Shown: positions 1-11,835, counted from the first letter of the stretch. The stretch is DNA of 64,000 nucleotides from Rosa chinensis (GCF_002994745.2 NC_037092.1:8794501-8858500); one strand, 5' to 3'. Program-made: numbers and translations. The notes: generated by a model not told the origin, from the letters alone.

Positions 1-716
1 ATGTAAAGCCATTTTTGATCCTACTTTCCACTATCCTTACAATCCCTCTGAAGTTATTTTTAGCTATGCTGAGGATTGGACCAGGGCCACTGCTAAGGTC
101 AACAAAGTGCAGAATAAGGTGACTGAATTGCTCGCTTAGACTAAACCTACCATTGGTTTCTATAAACTTAATGTTGATGGCTCAAGAACAAGTAATGGTG
201 CTATTGGAGCTGGTGGCCTCATAAGGGATGATGCTGGCTGTTGGTGTGGTGGCTTCATGGTTAACGTTGGTTCTGGTAATGTACTCCAAGCTGAGGCTTG
301 TGGTCTTTTTCATGGTCTTCAGTTTGCTTTGAGCCTTAACATCTTTAAATTGGAGGTTGAATCTGATTCCGCGGGGCTGGTAAGCCTTATGAATAGCGAC
401 GATATTGAATTGCATCCGCTGGGAACCTTGATTTTAAATTGCAGGAAGCTTTTGAATGAGTTTGAGTCAGTTCAGTTCATGCACATCCATCGTGAGCGTA
501 ACATGGTTGCTGACCTGCTGGCCAAGAATAGCACGCTTCATGCTAAAGGAATTTGCAACCTGCATGATCCCCCAGCTCTGATCACTGAAGCGATCTTAGA
601 TGACATTACTGGAGCTACTATTGCAAGGAGTTTCACTGCCAGCGATGCTGGCTAGTTTCTTTTTTGTTTTGTTTTTTCTGGGCTGATTGCCCCTTCTGGA
701 ACCAAAAAAAAAAAAA
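1..716 (+). mobile_element. 3' end of a LINE (non-LTR) retrotransposon
   Basis: The window opens inside an L1-type LINE. A decayed reverse-transcriptase/RNase H reading frame is followed by a short 3' UTR and an A13 tract at 704-716, the usual poly-A end of a retroposed copy. The 5' part lies outside the window, so the target-site duplication cannot be tested. No promoter or long terminal repeat is seen. Confidence 0.75.
2..655 (+). pseudogene. LINE RNase H-like domain (RVT_3), interrupted
   Basis: The frame runs open from base 2 (linker reading CKAIFDPTFHYP) to an in-frame TAG at 137-139, then continues in the same frame to TAG at 653-655. The part after the stop is a plant RNase H type 1 domain. 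Visible motifs are KLNVDGS (first Asp), QAEACGLFHGL (Glu), VESDSAGLV (second Asp) and HRERNMVADLLAKN (His/Asn and last Asp), so all catalytic positions look intact. In a live LINE this domain would degrade RNA in RNA:DNA hybrids during target-primed reverse transcription. The TAG and the missing 5' end make this a dead copy. A domesticated stand-alone RNase H-like gene is less likely because of the poly-A tract just downstream. Confidence 0.8.
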
Positions 717-1374
717 GATTTAATTTTGTACAAGAACGACATTCAAATAGAGATTGCAATTCTCCATATTCGAAGGCACCCACTGAGTTGCCTCATTTGC
801 CTCATCAAGTAGATAAAAAAGCAAATGGCATCTGCCTTCACTTCTGGGGAGGTTCTACTGGGCTGTGAGGAGATAAGGAGGATATGACCGTCCCACCATG
901 AATATCTGAATTTTGTGCTTGATCCTACAGAACCCACAAACATAGTAGTTATGATTATAATTACAACACGGATGATACCAGTCTGCTGATATTGTTTTTC
1001 TGACATTTAGCTGAGACATGGCCACTGTAAAGAGCTCCAGTAATATCAAGAAAAAAATGAAATTCTAACGCATTGGTTCACAGTTTTTCCTTTTACAACA
1101 GATCGAGCATAAACAGAACCTCAGTACGGAAGAGGGAATATATAACAAAGAAGCAGTAAACTATCTAGCTTTGTGACGGTTTCAAAACGTCATACTGCTA
1201 ACAAAGACCTTTTTTTAATATAATCTTTTCCTGGTTAGATTATATGATGGTACATTCTGAATTATGTACCAACATATGCCAAGTGGTTGAATACTTCAAT
1301 TCAAAGTTAAAGACTTAAAGTACGAATAAAAGCATGCATTTCCTAATTTCCTTGACAATGCAGTAACGTAATTT
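717..1374. other. Spacer and probable PRP39 3' UTR
   Basis: No convincing gene. This is probably the 3' UTR of the minus-strand PRP39 gene followed by a short spacer up to the LINE poly-A tail. Short minus-strand reading frames at 743-1049 show no recognisable domain. Confidence 0.5.
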
Positions 1375-4300
1375 CTAATTAAAGGTTTTTACCTGATGGT
1401 GTGAGTAGTTCTGCTGAATTGATGACTGATTGATTTGATGTTGTTCCTGTAGATGTGATTGTTGTTGGAGTGGCAGTTGATGCTTATGCACATAGAATGG
1501 ATGCTGTTGTTGTAATTGCAATTGCGGATTGTATTGTTGTTGCGACGGAAATTGTTGTTGTTGTTGCACAGGAAGTTGTTGCTGCAGTTGTTGAAATTGC
1601 TGAAGTTGTTGCTGTAGTTGCTGAAATTGCTGCTGCTCTTGCAAAGGAAGCTGCTTTAGTACTTGAGATTGCTGTTGTTGTTGCAAAGGAAGTTGTTGCT
1701 GTTGTTGCAAAGGAAGTTGTTGCTGTGTTGGTTGAAATTGCTGCTGTTGTTGGAAAAGAAGTTGTTGCTGTTGCATCTGAACATAATATTGTTGAAGTTG
1801 CTGCTGCTGCTGATACTGTTGCAATAACAACTGCTGCTGCTGCTGGGGATGATGCTGCTGTGGCTGCAGAAGGGATTGCTGCTGCTGGTAGTAATAATAT
1901 TGCCACATCTGATTATATGCTTGAGGATTCTGCATCGCATACTGCCCATTGCCTGATACTGATGACTGAGGCATCTGTGGAGCAACAGGTTGGACAGGCA
2001 ATAGAGACTGAGATGAAGAGGCATCATTGGCGGCTTGTACATTTGGTATAGGCCCGGAATTAGGTGCTGCTATATTAGCATGACCACTTGCTACCTGATA
2101 CTGATTGTGATGCTGGGCCTGCTGGCTGCCTTGCTGAATTTGTTGGTTTTGTGAAGGTGTTAATATAGAGGGGTGACCTTGACTTGCAGGCATTGGATGA
2201 CCTGCTTCAGTTCGCGGGTATTTCTTTGGAGGAACATGCTGCTGTGGATGTGATTTTTGTAACTGCATCCGAAAGCCCAATTTGGAATCTTTACCAACTT
2301 TATCAGAACGATTAATTTGACTCCAGTCTCCATAACTATTTGCAGGTGGCTGAGAAAACACCGGGATAGGCATAGCATTGACTAATTCATTTCCAGCTGA
2401 TTCTAACGATCTATCATTTCGTGGGCTGTGCATATAAGAGCCTTGATCAGAGTTGCAATCACTCTCTAGCTTCTTTCCATTTGAAGTACAGGTTTCTGGA
2501 GAAGCTTCAGACTTGGGAGAAGTGGAGGATACTAAATCCAAATTTGTATTTTCCTCGGAATTCAAAGAAAGACTCTCCAAGGACAGTGGCTTTGGGTCTT
2601 GTTCACTCTTATAGTCACACTCTCGATCAACATTGCTTCCCATGGTGTTTTCTTGTGAAGATTCTATAGAATCATTTCCTTCAGCAACTTGAAATCCTAA
2701 TTCTACAGACGACATCTTTGGTTTAGGAATGTTTTCTCTGGGCTCCTCAGAAACTTCCTGAGACACTTTTTTCTCTTCTACTACAAGGATATTTTCTGTG
2801 GGCTCCTCAGAAACTTCCCAAGATACCTTTTTCACTTCTGCTACATGGGTATTTTCTGTGGCCTCTTCAGAAACTTCCCGGGATACCTGTTTCACTTCTG
2901 CTACAGGGGCATTTTCTGGGGCCTTGTCAGATACTTCCTGAGATACCAGATTCACTTCTACCACGGTGGAGGATATATTTGCTTCTGGTGCATTAGCTGG
3001 GGACTGCTCTTTTGAAACTTCCGGAGATGTCAGCTGCAATCTTTCCTGTAGATTTTCAAATTGTTTTGATGGCAATGTCTGGTCTGATAGCTGGTATGCG
3101 GGATCCTGGCCACACTCTTTAGTATGATTTTCTGGCAATAACATTTCTTCATCATGCAACGGGAGCTCAATCATGGAGTCAGAAGTACAATCTCTAGATG
3201 GCTGCTGAGTCATAGCAGCAGAAGTTTCCTCTTTTTCTCTAGGCAATTTCAAAGACTTTGTGAATGTAGCTTGCTGATCATAAACATTAAAGGCAGACTG
3301 CTGACCCAAGGAAGATGGCCTAATGGAAGAAGGGAACAATCGTACATGCTGAGTCCACACCTTTCTTACTTCATGGATGGTTCCACAGAGGTCAACAAAC
3401 TGTGTTCACCATATATAAGTTAAAACCAGAGGAATTAGATGGAATACAATAACTAATTCTTTGTAGTTATTATGGAGACTGCCCTGAGATTTGACAAAAT
3501 TACAAAATCATCCCATATTAGAAAAAACAACTTCTTTCTCCCTTTTCAGTTATCACAGTATCCAGAAAAACAACTTCTTTCTCCCTTCTCGGTTATCACA
3601 GTATCCAGAAAAATTGTTTCAGTTTCACCACTTCCATCCTTTTCATGGTTTTCATATCGCTTGGATATAAGAACTTCTAAAATTTAGAAAATAATTAAAA
3701 ACAAAATTTCAACCTTTTGTACAAAATTAGTTGTAATATTTATCTCTGAATCTTTTCAGTCCAGGAATAAAAGTTGTTTTAAAATTTATCAGGAGTAGGG
3801 AAGTTTGGTTAAGTTTTGAAATTAGAAAGGAAGATTTTGTAAGTTAAGTACACCTCAAGGCACGTTAATGCAATTTTGCTTGATTAATTAGTATATGGAG
3901 CATGTTGTTTGGAAATGTGGAGAGACATAAACCAATACCTTTTCATCTAATTTTACTACTTCCCTAGGACTAGAAATGACAGCATCTGCCAAATAAATAA
4001 GTTCAAAGAAATTTGACCTCTAAAAATAAGCTTGAAATATCCTCAGCATCTTTTGCATTCAGACCATTGCATACTCCTGATTCCTGAGATATAGCACGGG
4101 TTACAACAGAGTCTATCACATTTATGTGCTGCTTCCCTCCATTCATCATTGCAAACTTTATCAACTCCTGCAGACATTAATTTTTCAATAATGGTTAGAG
4201 GTCTATCATGGTATGGCAAAGGTTGACCACATTGGGGTATAGATTGAAGTTCAGGTGCAGACTCTTTGAATATATTAACAATAGGTGTGTTCATGATCTA

Positions 4301-7300
4301 AAAAATGTTAATATTCATGAGTAAATGCTAAAAGAAGAGAGGTACCTCTAGAAGTACTTTGCAGTGAGGCAATTGTTTGATGCCATCTATCAAGACATCT
4401 CGTGCAGCATTTGCACTATCAGTCATCTTTAAACAGGAAGGCAAGAAGTCAATAACCTCATGTACAATGAAATATAATGATAACTTCAAAAGTCAAATGC
4501 TAACAGAACAATGCAAACACAACAAGAATGTCAATCTAAATTAAGATATGCACTTCCTAAAAGATTGCAGGTTATACAATTGTTGTTCCAAGGTTCGGCA
4601 CATGAGCTCTCAAATTAAACAAGCATACTCAAAATAAAAAACCAAATAACTTATTTCTTTCAAACAGAGGCGTATTTTGTAAAAACATAGTGCCACACAC
4701 ACAAAAGTAGAATAGGAAAACAGCATTTCCTTGTTCATTAATTACCTACCATGAATGTAAGGCGAGAGAAATGAACATATAGAATAGGAAGAGTATGCGA
4801 CTGTTTCTTCTCTGCAGCCATTGCTAGAGCTTCTCTGAATATAGTGGAAGCTGCTGTGAAATTTCCCTAATAATGTAGGAAAGGCAATAGCATGTGTTAG
4901 CCCTGATTCTTAATCTAACAACATATACAGCTAATATTTGTTTGAGTGATGAAAGATCTTATTGCATACCAAACGTTTTTCCATATTAGCCTTTAAGATA
5001 ACATTCTTAACGAAGTGTGTATCTGACTCTGCATTAAATTGAAGAAGAGCCGCACGGGCACCAAGTACATCTCCTATTTGCTCCTTAAACTTGGCATTCA
5101 AAAGATGAATCACCGACACTCTCTGCACGAACATAAGAGGATGGCCATAAACATCCCCGGTCATGTACAAAGCAATTCAGTCAAGGCATCCTATAGAAAG
5201 CAGCAATAGAGCAAGTTTCAGCATGCAATAAACTTGTCAAACAGGTGCTAATACTAAGGAGAATTCTGATAAAGCCAATTTATTGGTACTACTGTAAGTT
5301 GTCCTCAGCAGCCTTCAGAACAATAAAAGATGGAAATACTAGAAAAACAAAAAGTTTAGGCAACAAAATTTGGAATTTATTTTTGGGAAGCCCTTTCTAA
5401 GCCCAACCTTCATATCTTCTTAAGATAGGCTATCTCATCTGATCGCCCATTTCACAATGTGAAGGTTTCAATTTTGATCACTAAACAGAGATGCACCATA
5501 AAGTATGCTCATTATGATTGCCGCAAAAACTGTCAACAATTCAAGACTGTCCTGTAACTTATCAAGGGATCAGGCAGACTATAGTATGTATTTCTCAGGA
5601 AGTCGTACCAACTTTTGAAGTAAAATGGTAACTAAATTAAGTTGCTTCAGCTATCTTACGTCCATATATGTTGTATAACAATAAAAGAAGAGTATGAAAA
5701 GATCAAATGTACTAGTCATCAATCTACTTATTCCAAACAGTTGAAATATTGAAGCGAAATATTGGTGCAATTTATCTTGAATTACAATGAGATACTGTTG
5801 AAAGAATTTGTAATGAAACATAGAACTAAGCACCTTTAAATTATAAGCATGACATCCATGGTTTCAAGAAAAATACCTTCACAAATATTTGGGTTGCTCG
5901 GTCAAGAGAATAGTTTGCAATTTCTCTTCCTCCATTGATTTCCACGAAATCCACATAACGCATCCAAAACTCGGGGTAATTAGCACAGGGAATCAAGCAC
6001 CTTTCGTAAAGCTTCACTGCCTGCACTCAATGAAGGAAAGGGTTCAGACTTCAGACATTGATAGAAGAAAGGCATCTGGCCAAGGCTGCATATGCAGAAG
6101 AACACCATCAAGACCATACCCAATCAAAATCCCCTTGCATCTCAACATAGTCCAGATAGCGATGCCAATTCTCCAACTGACCCGCATCAAGCTCCTTTAC
6201 ATGGAAGTAAGACCTCCTTATATTAATCTCAAAAGTACCAATCTTTTCATCAAGCTGGCATGCTTCGTGATACAACTGTTTCCCAATACATATGTATCTT
6301 TGCAGTGCTTTAGACCTTCCTGAGCCAATTGCTGGATCCAGAAGGTCTTTGACTACAAGAGAAATTTCATCATCTCCAAAAAACCTAGGTACTTCACCAT
6401 CAAATAAAGCTTCTGACTGCAAATCCACAGTAGAATTACTCTGGCTTTTCATCTCCTCTTCAAACAAGGTAGCCAACTTCTTCAAACTGAAGAAAACATG
6501 GAACTCATGCCTTGTAAGAATAATATCTATGCGGTTCAAATAGAATACGCAAAACAACAATACACTAAACATACTATTCCAAAAGCAAAACAGAAATATT
6601 TGTCATAGAAATCAATTATGACAGCAATACGCATTTTGTCAAAAGCCATGCAAATCGAGGTATTCTGAAATCCCTAGTATTCCAAATGACTGGCCATTCA
6701 AAGAATGGAGTTACTAATTTAACTTCTTCACCCTACCATACTATTGCTATGTTAATATGCAGTAACTCCCATTAAAAATAAGAACTTCTTGAGAGCAAAT
6801 AAGAGTTTATGAAGTTCTATTTCAGATGTAACATAGTGTGCACACACTTCATTGAACATGATGATTTCTAGCTTTTAAAAACCTGAAAACCAAGGAATCA
6901 ATAAATGCAACATATACCTCGCATAATAAATATGCAACTTCTTGGTAGGGAATCTAAGAGCTTGGATGTAAATCAGGGCCAGTGAACTCCATTCCTGCTG
7001 AGAGTACTCAAATTCAATGTATTTGTCCCACAAAGTATAGCACCCATAGTCCTTTCGAACAAAGGACATCCCTCTTTTAAATAGTCTGCAGGAAGAATTT
7101 CACATAGGCAAATAAATTTCACTCAGACCAGAGATACTAAACACACAGAGCAAGAAAGCCAACTAATTCGACGCAGCATGCAAAGCTCGAAACTGCTTGT
7201 TGAAACAACACACTTAGGAATAGTGCAGTAACACTAACTACTGTTTCACCGATTGTAAATTAAATTAAACAGGTAACTGACCTAAACCCTAAACTACATT

Positions 7301-7873
7301 GCAACAATGTGGGAGCCTATCAACATCATTACCTGCGAATATCGGAAGGATCTTCGAAAAAGGACATACTGAAAACACAGTAGTCCACCCACAGCGGAAC
7401 ACAGTAGGTTGCAGCTTGCAGAGCTCGTTCAAAGACCTCAACAACCTTGTCAATGGAGCACAAACGCATCTTATGCTCAGCATACCTCCTCCAATATCCA
7501 TGGCACAACGGAAACTCGGCCAAGAAAGAATCATACACTGAACATATTTTCTCTACATCATCCTACACAAAATTTCGCAAAGCCGAAATTACTATGACAA
7601 ATAGAACAGGGTAAAGGAAAAGAAGAAGAAGAAGAAGAAGAAAGTGATTTTCTTACAGGATGGGAATTCTCTATCTGCGAAATGAGTGAGGTCCAGTGAT
7701 CGAAGTCCAGCGAAGCTCGGCGAATTTCATCTGAGCAGAAAGGAAAAAAGTATTTGAGCGTTGGATTGCTTCAGCATTCAGAGAATATAGTAAGTAGTGT
7801 AGGCATTGGTTTTACCTGGAGTCTCTGGTTCCATGGGCTCAGCCTCTGGTACAGAATTGCAGCTCAAACTCAT
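1375..7873 (-). CDS. PRP39: Pre-mRNA-processing factor 39 (PRP39), HAT-repeat protein with Q-rich tail
   Basis: PRP39 is a U1 snRNP-associated nuclear protein acting in 5' splice-site recognition. My model has 11 exons, all GT-AG: 7816-7873, 7657-7730, 7333-7562, 6918-7085, 6120-6486, 5877-6020, 4970-5122, 4750-4866, 4346-4426, 4018-4167 and 1375-3399. It gives 1188 residues. Residues 1-540 are HAT (half-TPR) helices, with hallmarks such as LDFDHWTSL, FPLCHGYWRRYAEHK, LWDKYIEFEYSQ, NWHRYLDYVEMQGDF, LYERCLIPCANYPEFW, FVDLCGTIHEVRKVW and HVRLFP. The last exon alone codes for about 674 residues: an acidic Ser/Glu-rich part, four 20-residue repeats (V-S-x-E-V-S-E-E, 2707-2946) and a Gln/Tyr-rich end. 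Start: the first ATG in frame, followed by MSLSCNSVPE. A donor-like CAG|GTAAAA lies just before the stop (1391-1392), so a spliced 3' end is possible. Confidence 0.9.
1440..1930 (-). repeat. CAA/CAG-rich tract coding for the PRP39 Gln-rich tail
   Basis: Near-continuous glutamine codons mixed with Leu, Phe, Pro and Tyr. They encode roughly residues 1003-1180 of the PRP39 product, with YYYYQQQQ near the start. CAA and CAG are mixed, which limits slippage. The tract also creates a long open frame on the opposite strand (1455-2051) with no protein-like content. Confidence 0.85.
2707..2946 (-). repeat. Four 60-bp in-frame coding repeats in the PRP39 tail
   Basis: Four consecutive 20-codon units start at 2946, 2886, 2826 and 2766 and run downward. 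Each begins V-S-(Q/R/W)-E-V-S, followed by an acidic patch and E-N. They are diverged copies, not perfect repeats, so the expansion is not recent. Confidence 0.8.
3522..3607. repeat. 43-bp tandem duplication in the last PRP39 intron
   Basis: Two near-identical 43-bp units, each with the core ACAACTTCTTTCTCCCTT and TTATCACAGTATCCAG, lie back to back in the intron between exons 10 and 11. They differ at two or three bases. Confidence 0.75.
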
Positions 7874-7911
7874 AAACAGAAGAAGAAGAAGAAGAAGAAG
7901 AAGAAGAAGAA
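7619..7911. repeat. Two GAA/AGA microsatellites flanking the first PRP39 exons
   Basis: GAA-type trinucleotide runs lie at about 7619-7643 (intron 2) and 7877-7911 (5' UTR just upstream of the start codon). On the transcribed strand they read as TTC/CTT runs. Pyrimidine-rich leaders of this kind are common in plant 5' UTRs. Confidence 0.8.
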
Positions 7912-8816
7912 ACAAGAAAGAGGTGGATGGGTCAGGGCTGACCTTATGGGTAGGCCTAGTTCATATCGGCCAAGCCCAAGTCATGGTTAGTGATAATTTT
8001 GTTTGTGTTCGATAAAAGAAGAAAGGCCCACTATCGGGGAGAAATCGAGCCATCGTTTGGTTAGACTTGGGTCCGGTTTGACATTGTTTATGTTGTGCAA
8101 AAAGTTGTTCAACTTATAAATTAAGTAGCAAAATGTGTTTATGAAGTAGCTTATTTCAAATGTCACATTATTAAACTGCTGCTTATAAAAGTTTGTAAAA
8201 AAACAACTTTCATAAGCTGAAAGCTATAACTAGTACTATCCTAAACCAAGTCCTAATCAAGCTTACTTTACATATCTACGATTGTAATTACTTTATCATA
8301 AGAGACAATCATGAATCATCTTCACCTGACTAAGTTGTTTTTGCCTATTATTACACTCAAATTACATTGTGGATAATAATATGGTAGTTGGGATTTTTTT
8401 TTCCTCATTATTCCTATCATTGGATTTTGATCAAATGAAAGTTTAGCAGTTGTAAGAAATTCATTGAGTAGGCGAATATGACTTAGAAGATGGGCAATCC
8501 CCATCATAGAAATTAGATCTCGAAATTCAACCAAAAAAAAAAAATGTGTCGGATCTCTTAAAGTTAACAAATCTATCAATTTAAATTGAGGAAAGAAAAT
8601 TCACAAAAAAAAACACATAATAGTGGCTACATTTGACGGCTTCTTGATCACTAAGCAACCGTGAGAACATTTCTGCAAATAACTATTGGTTTTCCTCTAA
8701 CTATCTAAGTTGAACAAGTACTGCTCATTCCGGCATTGCATTGCAATCTACACAATTAACCTAGAAAACAAAAAGGAAATAAAATTAGCTAGCTAAGCTA
8801 GTCGATGAGCAACTGC
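7874..8816. other. PRP39 upstream region and spacer
   Basis: Holds the PRP39 5' UTR and promoter and an AT-rich spacer. The stretch at about 8060-8260 has weak terminal similarity on opposite strands and might be a small MITE, but I could not define ends or a target-site duplication. No gene seen. Confidence 0.4.
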
Positions 8817-9620
8817 TCATTTTTGTTGTTGCTGCTGAATCACCAAGACACTAGATTTGCAACCCGAGTCGGTGGATGAAAGCATGTCTCCGATGACCCC
8901 AAGCTCCGGGTATTCACTCCAGTCGTCAAGACCTATTGTCTGAGCACTCCTCACGTTGTGTCGTCTCCCAACTATGAACAAGTCATATTCATCTTCATCC
9001 AACAATGACTGTAATCAACCCGAAGAACAAAAACGTCATCATGATGTACAATGGGCATATATGTGTGTTCTTCACCAGTCTTCCTTTAGGGGTTTGTTTT
9101 ATCATCCAATGCATAATTCGGCGACCAAAGTAGAAAACAAACAGAGTAAATGCCACTAATATATACGGCCGAGTTGCGTGCACCTGTTAACAAATAAAAG
9201 TCCATGATTTTAGCGGTGGATCCAACACCGACGGTGGCAGCAGAAGCTATATATGTCACTGATGAGTACAGAAGATAATCCGAGCCGTCCAAGTTCCGAG
9301 TTTAGAATCTTAAGCTGATTAAGGAGAGAAGCAATGACTGGAGTCGTAGTCGTGCGCACTGGATATATAGCTGTAGCGAATAAAAGCTGAACAACTAGCT
9401 TGTCCGTTCCCTAATGGCCAGTTAAGGTGAAAGTAAGAACGGCTCCCACGCCAACGATCAAAGGCACGAGAAAGTTTGAAAGACCAACATACACGGCCAT
9501 TCTTCCAGTTCTGCTGATTAGGCTCAAATCGATTTTGACTCCGATTAAGAATTAAAAGAGCGTGTACCCAAGCAAAGCGATTACATTGAGTATTTCTTGG
9601 CTACCAAAGGTAAACATTGT
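8817..9620 (-). pseudogene. Decayed cation/H+ exchanger (CHX, CPA2 family)
   Basis: CHX proteins are endomembrane or plasma-membrane cation/H+ antiporters of about 800 residues. Here only scraps remain, in family order on the minus strand. A membrane segment (about 9411-9618) reads NVIALLGYTLF, then a stop, then FLIGVKIDLSLISRTGRMAV. Next comes the conserved TPVIASLLNQLKILNSELGRL segment (about 9260-9350) in another frame, then a helix plus HWMIKQTPKGRLV in a third frame. The hydrophilic C-terminus ends the series: DLFIVGRRH, then [18 protein letters not shown] (8817-9005). The large cytosolic domain that normally precedes this tail is missing. In-frame stops, frame changes and the internal deletion make it clearly non-functional. 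Which CHX it derives from cannot be told here. Confidence 0.82.
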
Positions 9621-10281
9621 TCTTTGGATATAATCTAGTTCTATACTCCCATATGCATATAATAAAGTAGATTATGAGAATTAGGTTTTGGCACGATGTT
9701 GATTTCAAACTAAAAGATTCTGATGTAATTTCTTATGTAATTACTCGTTTCATTATCTATAAATCACGTTTTTTTATAAGCTAAAAACTTATAACTTGTA
9801 TTGTCAATAATTCTTCGACCGCCTTAAATATGATTTTCTTTATCTCCCTCATTTGTATCAACTCACTTAGTTATTCTGTCGAAAAAAACTCACCTAGTTA
9901 TCAATAACTCGTGGAGTTTCTCATTGGATTCAAACTCTGGACTATGCTCATCATTGTTCTCTGTAACATAAAAAGTAGCGGCGAATTAATAGCTGCCTAG
10001 GTGGTTAAAAATGTACGTACCATAATGATCAGGTGACCTGTGACGTTGAAGTCGTTTTCAGTCCAATTTTGGTCAAAAAGGAACTCCTTTTAAAAGGCTC
10101 CAAATTTAAGCCATTTCTAGATTATCTACACCCGTGTCGCAGATCTCAGCTTGATCCACCGACTCTATGGATCCGACCTAGACCCGCGAACCCGCCACTT
10201 GGATCCGAATTCGTCGCCTCATTCCCGTCAATAAAATCGTAACCCTCACTCTCACTCTCTAACCTGTTCGTACGAGCAAGA
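9621..10281. other. Spacer and COR413IM promoter region
   Basis: AT-rich spacer with no gene. The right end carries a TATA-like TTTTAAAAGG at about 10087 and CCGAC elements near 10158 and 10173, upstream of the COR413IM start codon. Confidence 0.5.
10158..10163 (+). promoter_or_regulatory. DRE/CRT core ACCGAC upstream of COR413IM
   Basis: ACCGAC matches the RCCGAC core bound by CBF/DREB1 factors, which drive cold induction. It lies 119 bp upstream of the ATG, and a second CCGAC core (TCCGAC context) is at 10173-10177. If the TATA-like box at 10087 is used, both fall in the 5' UTR, which weakens the case. Confidence 0.4.
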
Positions 10282-11835
10282 ATGGCGAGCCTATCACTGT
10301 CCTCCACGCCAGCGCAGACCTTCTCTCTCCACCGCAGCAGCACAAGCAAGGTCGTCTCCACCGCGCCTCTGCTTCAGGCCAGGAAGAAGCTCTTCGGCGT
10401 TTTCCCCCGCGCCTCTAGCTCACTCCATTACCATCCACTCAGGTTAGTTTCGTAATTTCAATCGAGCTCCGGTTTATATGAAACCGACGTTGAATTCGAA
10501 GCTCTGGATTCTTTGTTTTATAGAGTTTCGATTAGTAGAAACGTTTCGATTCGTGGGAACGATGAGTTGAAGTTGATGAAGAAGACGACGACGAAGAAGA
10601 TCAGGAGGGGAATGACTACAGTTTGTTATGCTTTACCTCTCAGAGTCGATACTATCCAGTGGATCGCCACCATCTCATCTGCGTGAGACTCCAATTTTCT
10701 GAATTTCCGGATTTTTTTTTTTTTTTGTTTCGAAATCAATTTCTTTTCCGGTATGTCATTCAATTTGTGTTACATTTTTTCAGGATCCTGATGTTTGCGA
10801 AAGGAACTGCTGTGCAGAAATCGTTTCTTGTGCCCTTGTTTGCTCTACAAGCACCGGGTCACGTCATCTCATGGATGAAGTGAGCCTTTTCTGGAAGTTA
10901 TTCCTTTGTTTTACTTCTTTCCTTAATTTGTAAATTTGGTGTTTGTGAGGTATCCATTGAATCAAGTTATAGCCTTTTTGAGATGACTTGAGTTTGGCTT
11001 GCAGGGGTGAATATGGCATCTGGGCCGCATTTTTGGCGCTTCTTGTTCGTCTCTTCTTCTTCATTCCTGGTAGGTCCTCTTTCGATTCCTTGGTTTGAGT
11101 GCTAGTGTAGACGGCTAGACGTAGCTTTATGCAGGTAGAGATACTATTCTTGGTGTTCTTGATTCCAAGTTTTTAATTGCTGCATGGTTTGTTGACTTTA
11201 TTGGTTCATTTCTTTTCGCTAGTGGAGACGACCAATTTACTTTTAAAGATACCTTTTTGGGGCATCATTCTTATAATCATGCATATATTCACCAGTAATT
11301 GAAGATTCTGCCCGTAGTTTTCAGAATAGTGGGACTACTGATCTATATATTAGTCCGAGTTTCTTTTTCTGTTCTTTCTCTGTGTGTGTGTGTGTGCGCG
11401 CGCGCCATTCTCTAAGTCTTTGTTCTGTTTTCTGCTCCTAATTTCAAGTTTGAGTGGTTCACTTATACTTTCAACTATCCATCCCAATTATAATGTCTCG
11501 TTTTGTTCTTTTTCAGGGGAACTTGAATTGCCATTAGTAGCATTACTCGTGGTGATTGTTGCTCCACACCAAGTTATGAGACTCAGGTAAGCATATGCAT
11601 TTTTCTACACCAACCTTGACCATTAAGTAACTTTCCTAGTTCTTATGTTTCAATATGTTCTGTTGGCAGGGGAAGACAAGAAGGTGCTATTATTTCCCTA
11701 GTCATTGCAGGATATTTGGCTTTTCAGCATTTCTCACGCATTGGAAGCTTGAACCAATCATTTGACCGAGGTTCAATTGTTGCAACCTTAGCCATCATTT
11801 GTATCACTGTTCTGTCATGCTTGCTCCTGTTCTGA
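10282..11835 (+). CDS. COR413IM: Cold-regulated 413 inner membrane protein, chloroplastic
   Basis: COR413IM proteins are multi-spanning proteins of the chloroplast inner envelope that build up in the cold and support freezing tolerance. Six exons: 10282-10442, 10524-10682, 10784-10879, 11005-11069, 11517-11586 and 11670-11835, giving 238 residues. Residues 1 to about 85 are a Ser/Arg-rich transit peptide (MASLSLSSTPAQTFSL). The rest is the conserved membrane core, with KGTAVQKSFLVPLFALQAPG, then KGEYGIWAAFLALLVRLFFF, then GELELPLVALLVVIVAPHQ, RQEGAIISLVIAGYLAFQHF and a hydrophobic C-terminus. Length and exon order look complete. The start is the only ATG that gives a plastid-type leader. CCGAC elements upstream suggest CBF control. 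Confidence 0.93.
11382..11406. repeat. (TG)n(CG)n alternating tract in COR413IM intron 4
   Basis: A run of alternating TG followed by CG dinucleotides, a sequence type able to adopt Z-DNA. It sits in an intron with no sign of coding use. Confidence 0.8.

Noticed and set aside
1455..2051. 198-codon open frame opposite the PRP39 tail
   Set aside because: Product is almost only Val, Ala, Glu and Ile, the mirror of the Gln-codon tract on the other strand.
4043..4294. Minus-strand 83-codon frame in the PRP39 region
   Set aside because: Out of frame with exon 10 and partly intronic. The correct frame there reads ELIKFAMMNGGKQHINV and joins exons 9 and 11.
8060..8260. Possible MITE upstream of PRP39
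   Set aside because: Only weak end-to-end inverted similarity (GACTTGG) and no target-site duplication.
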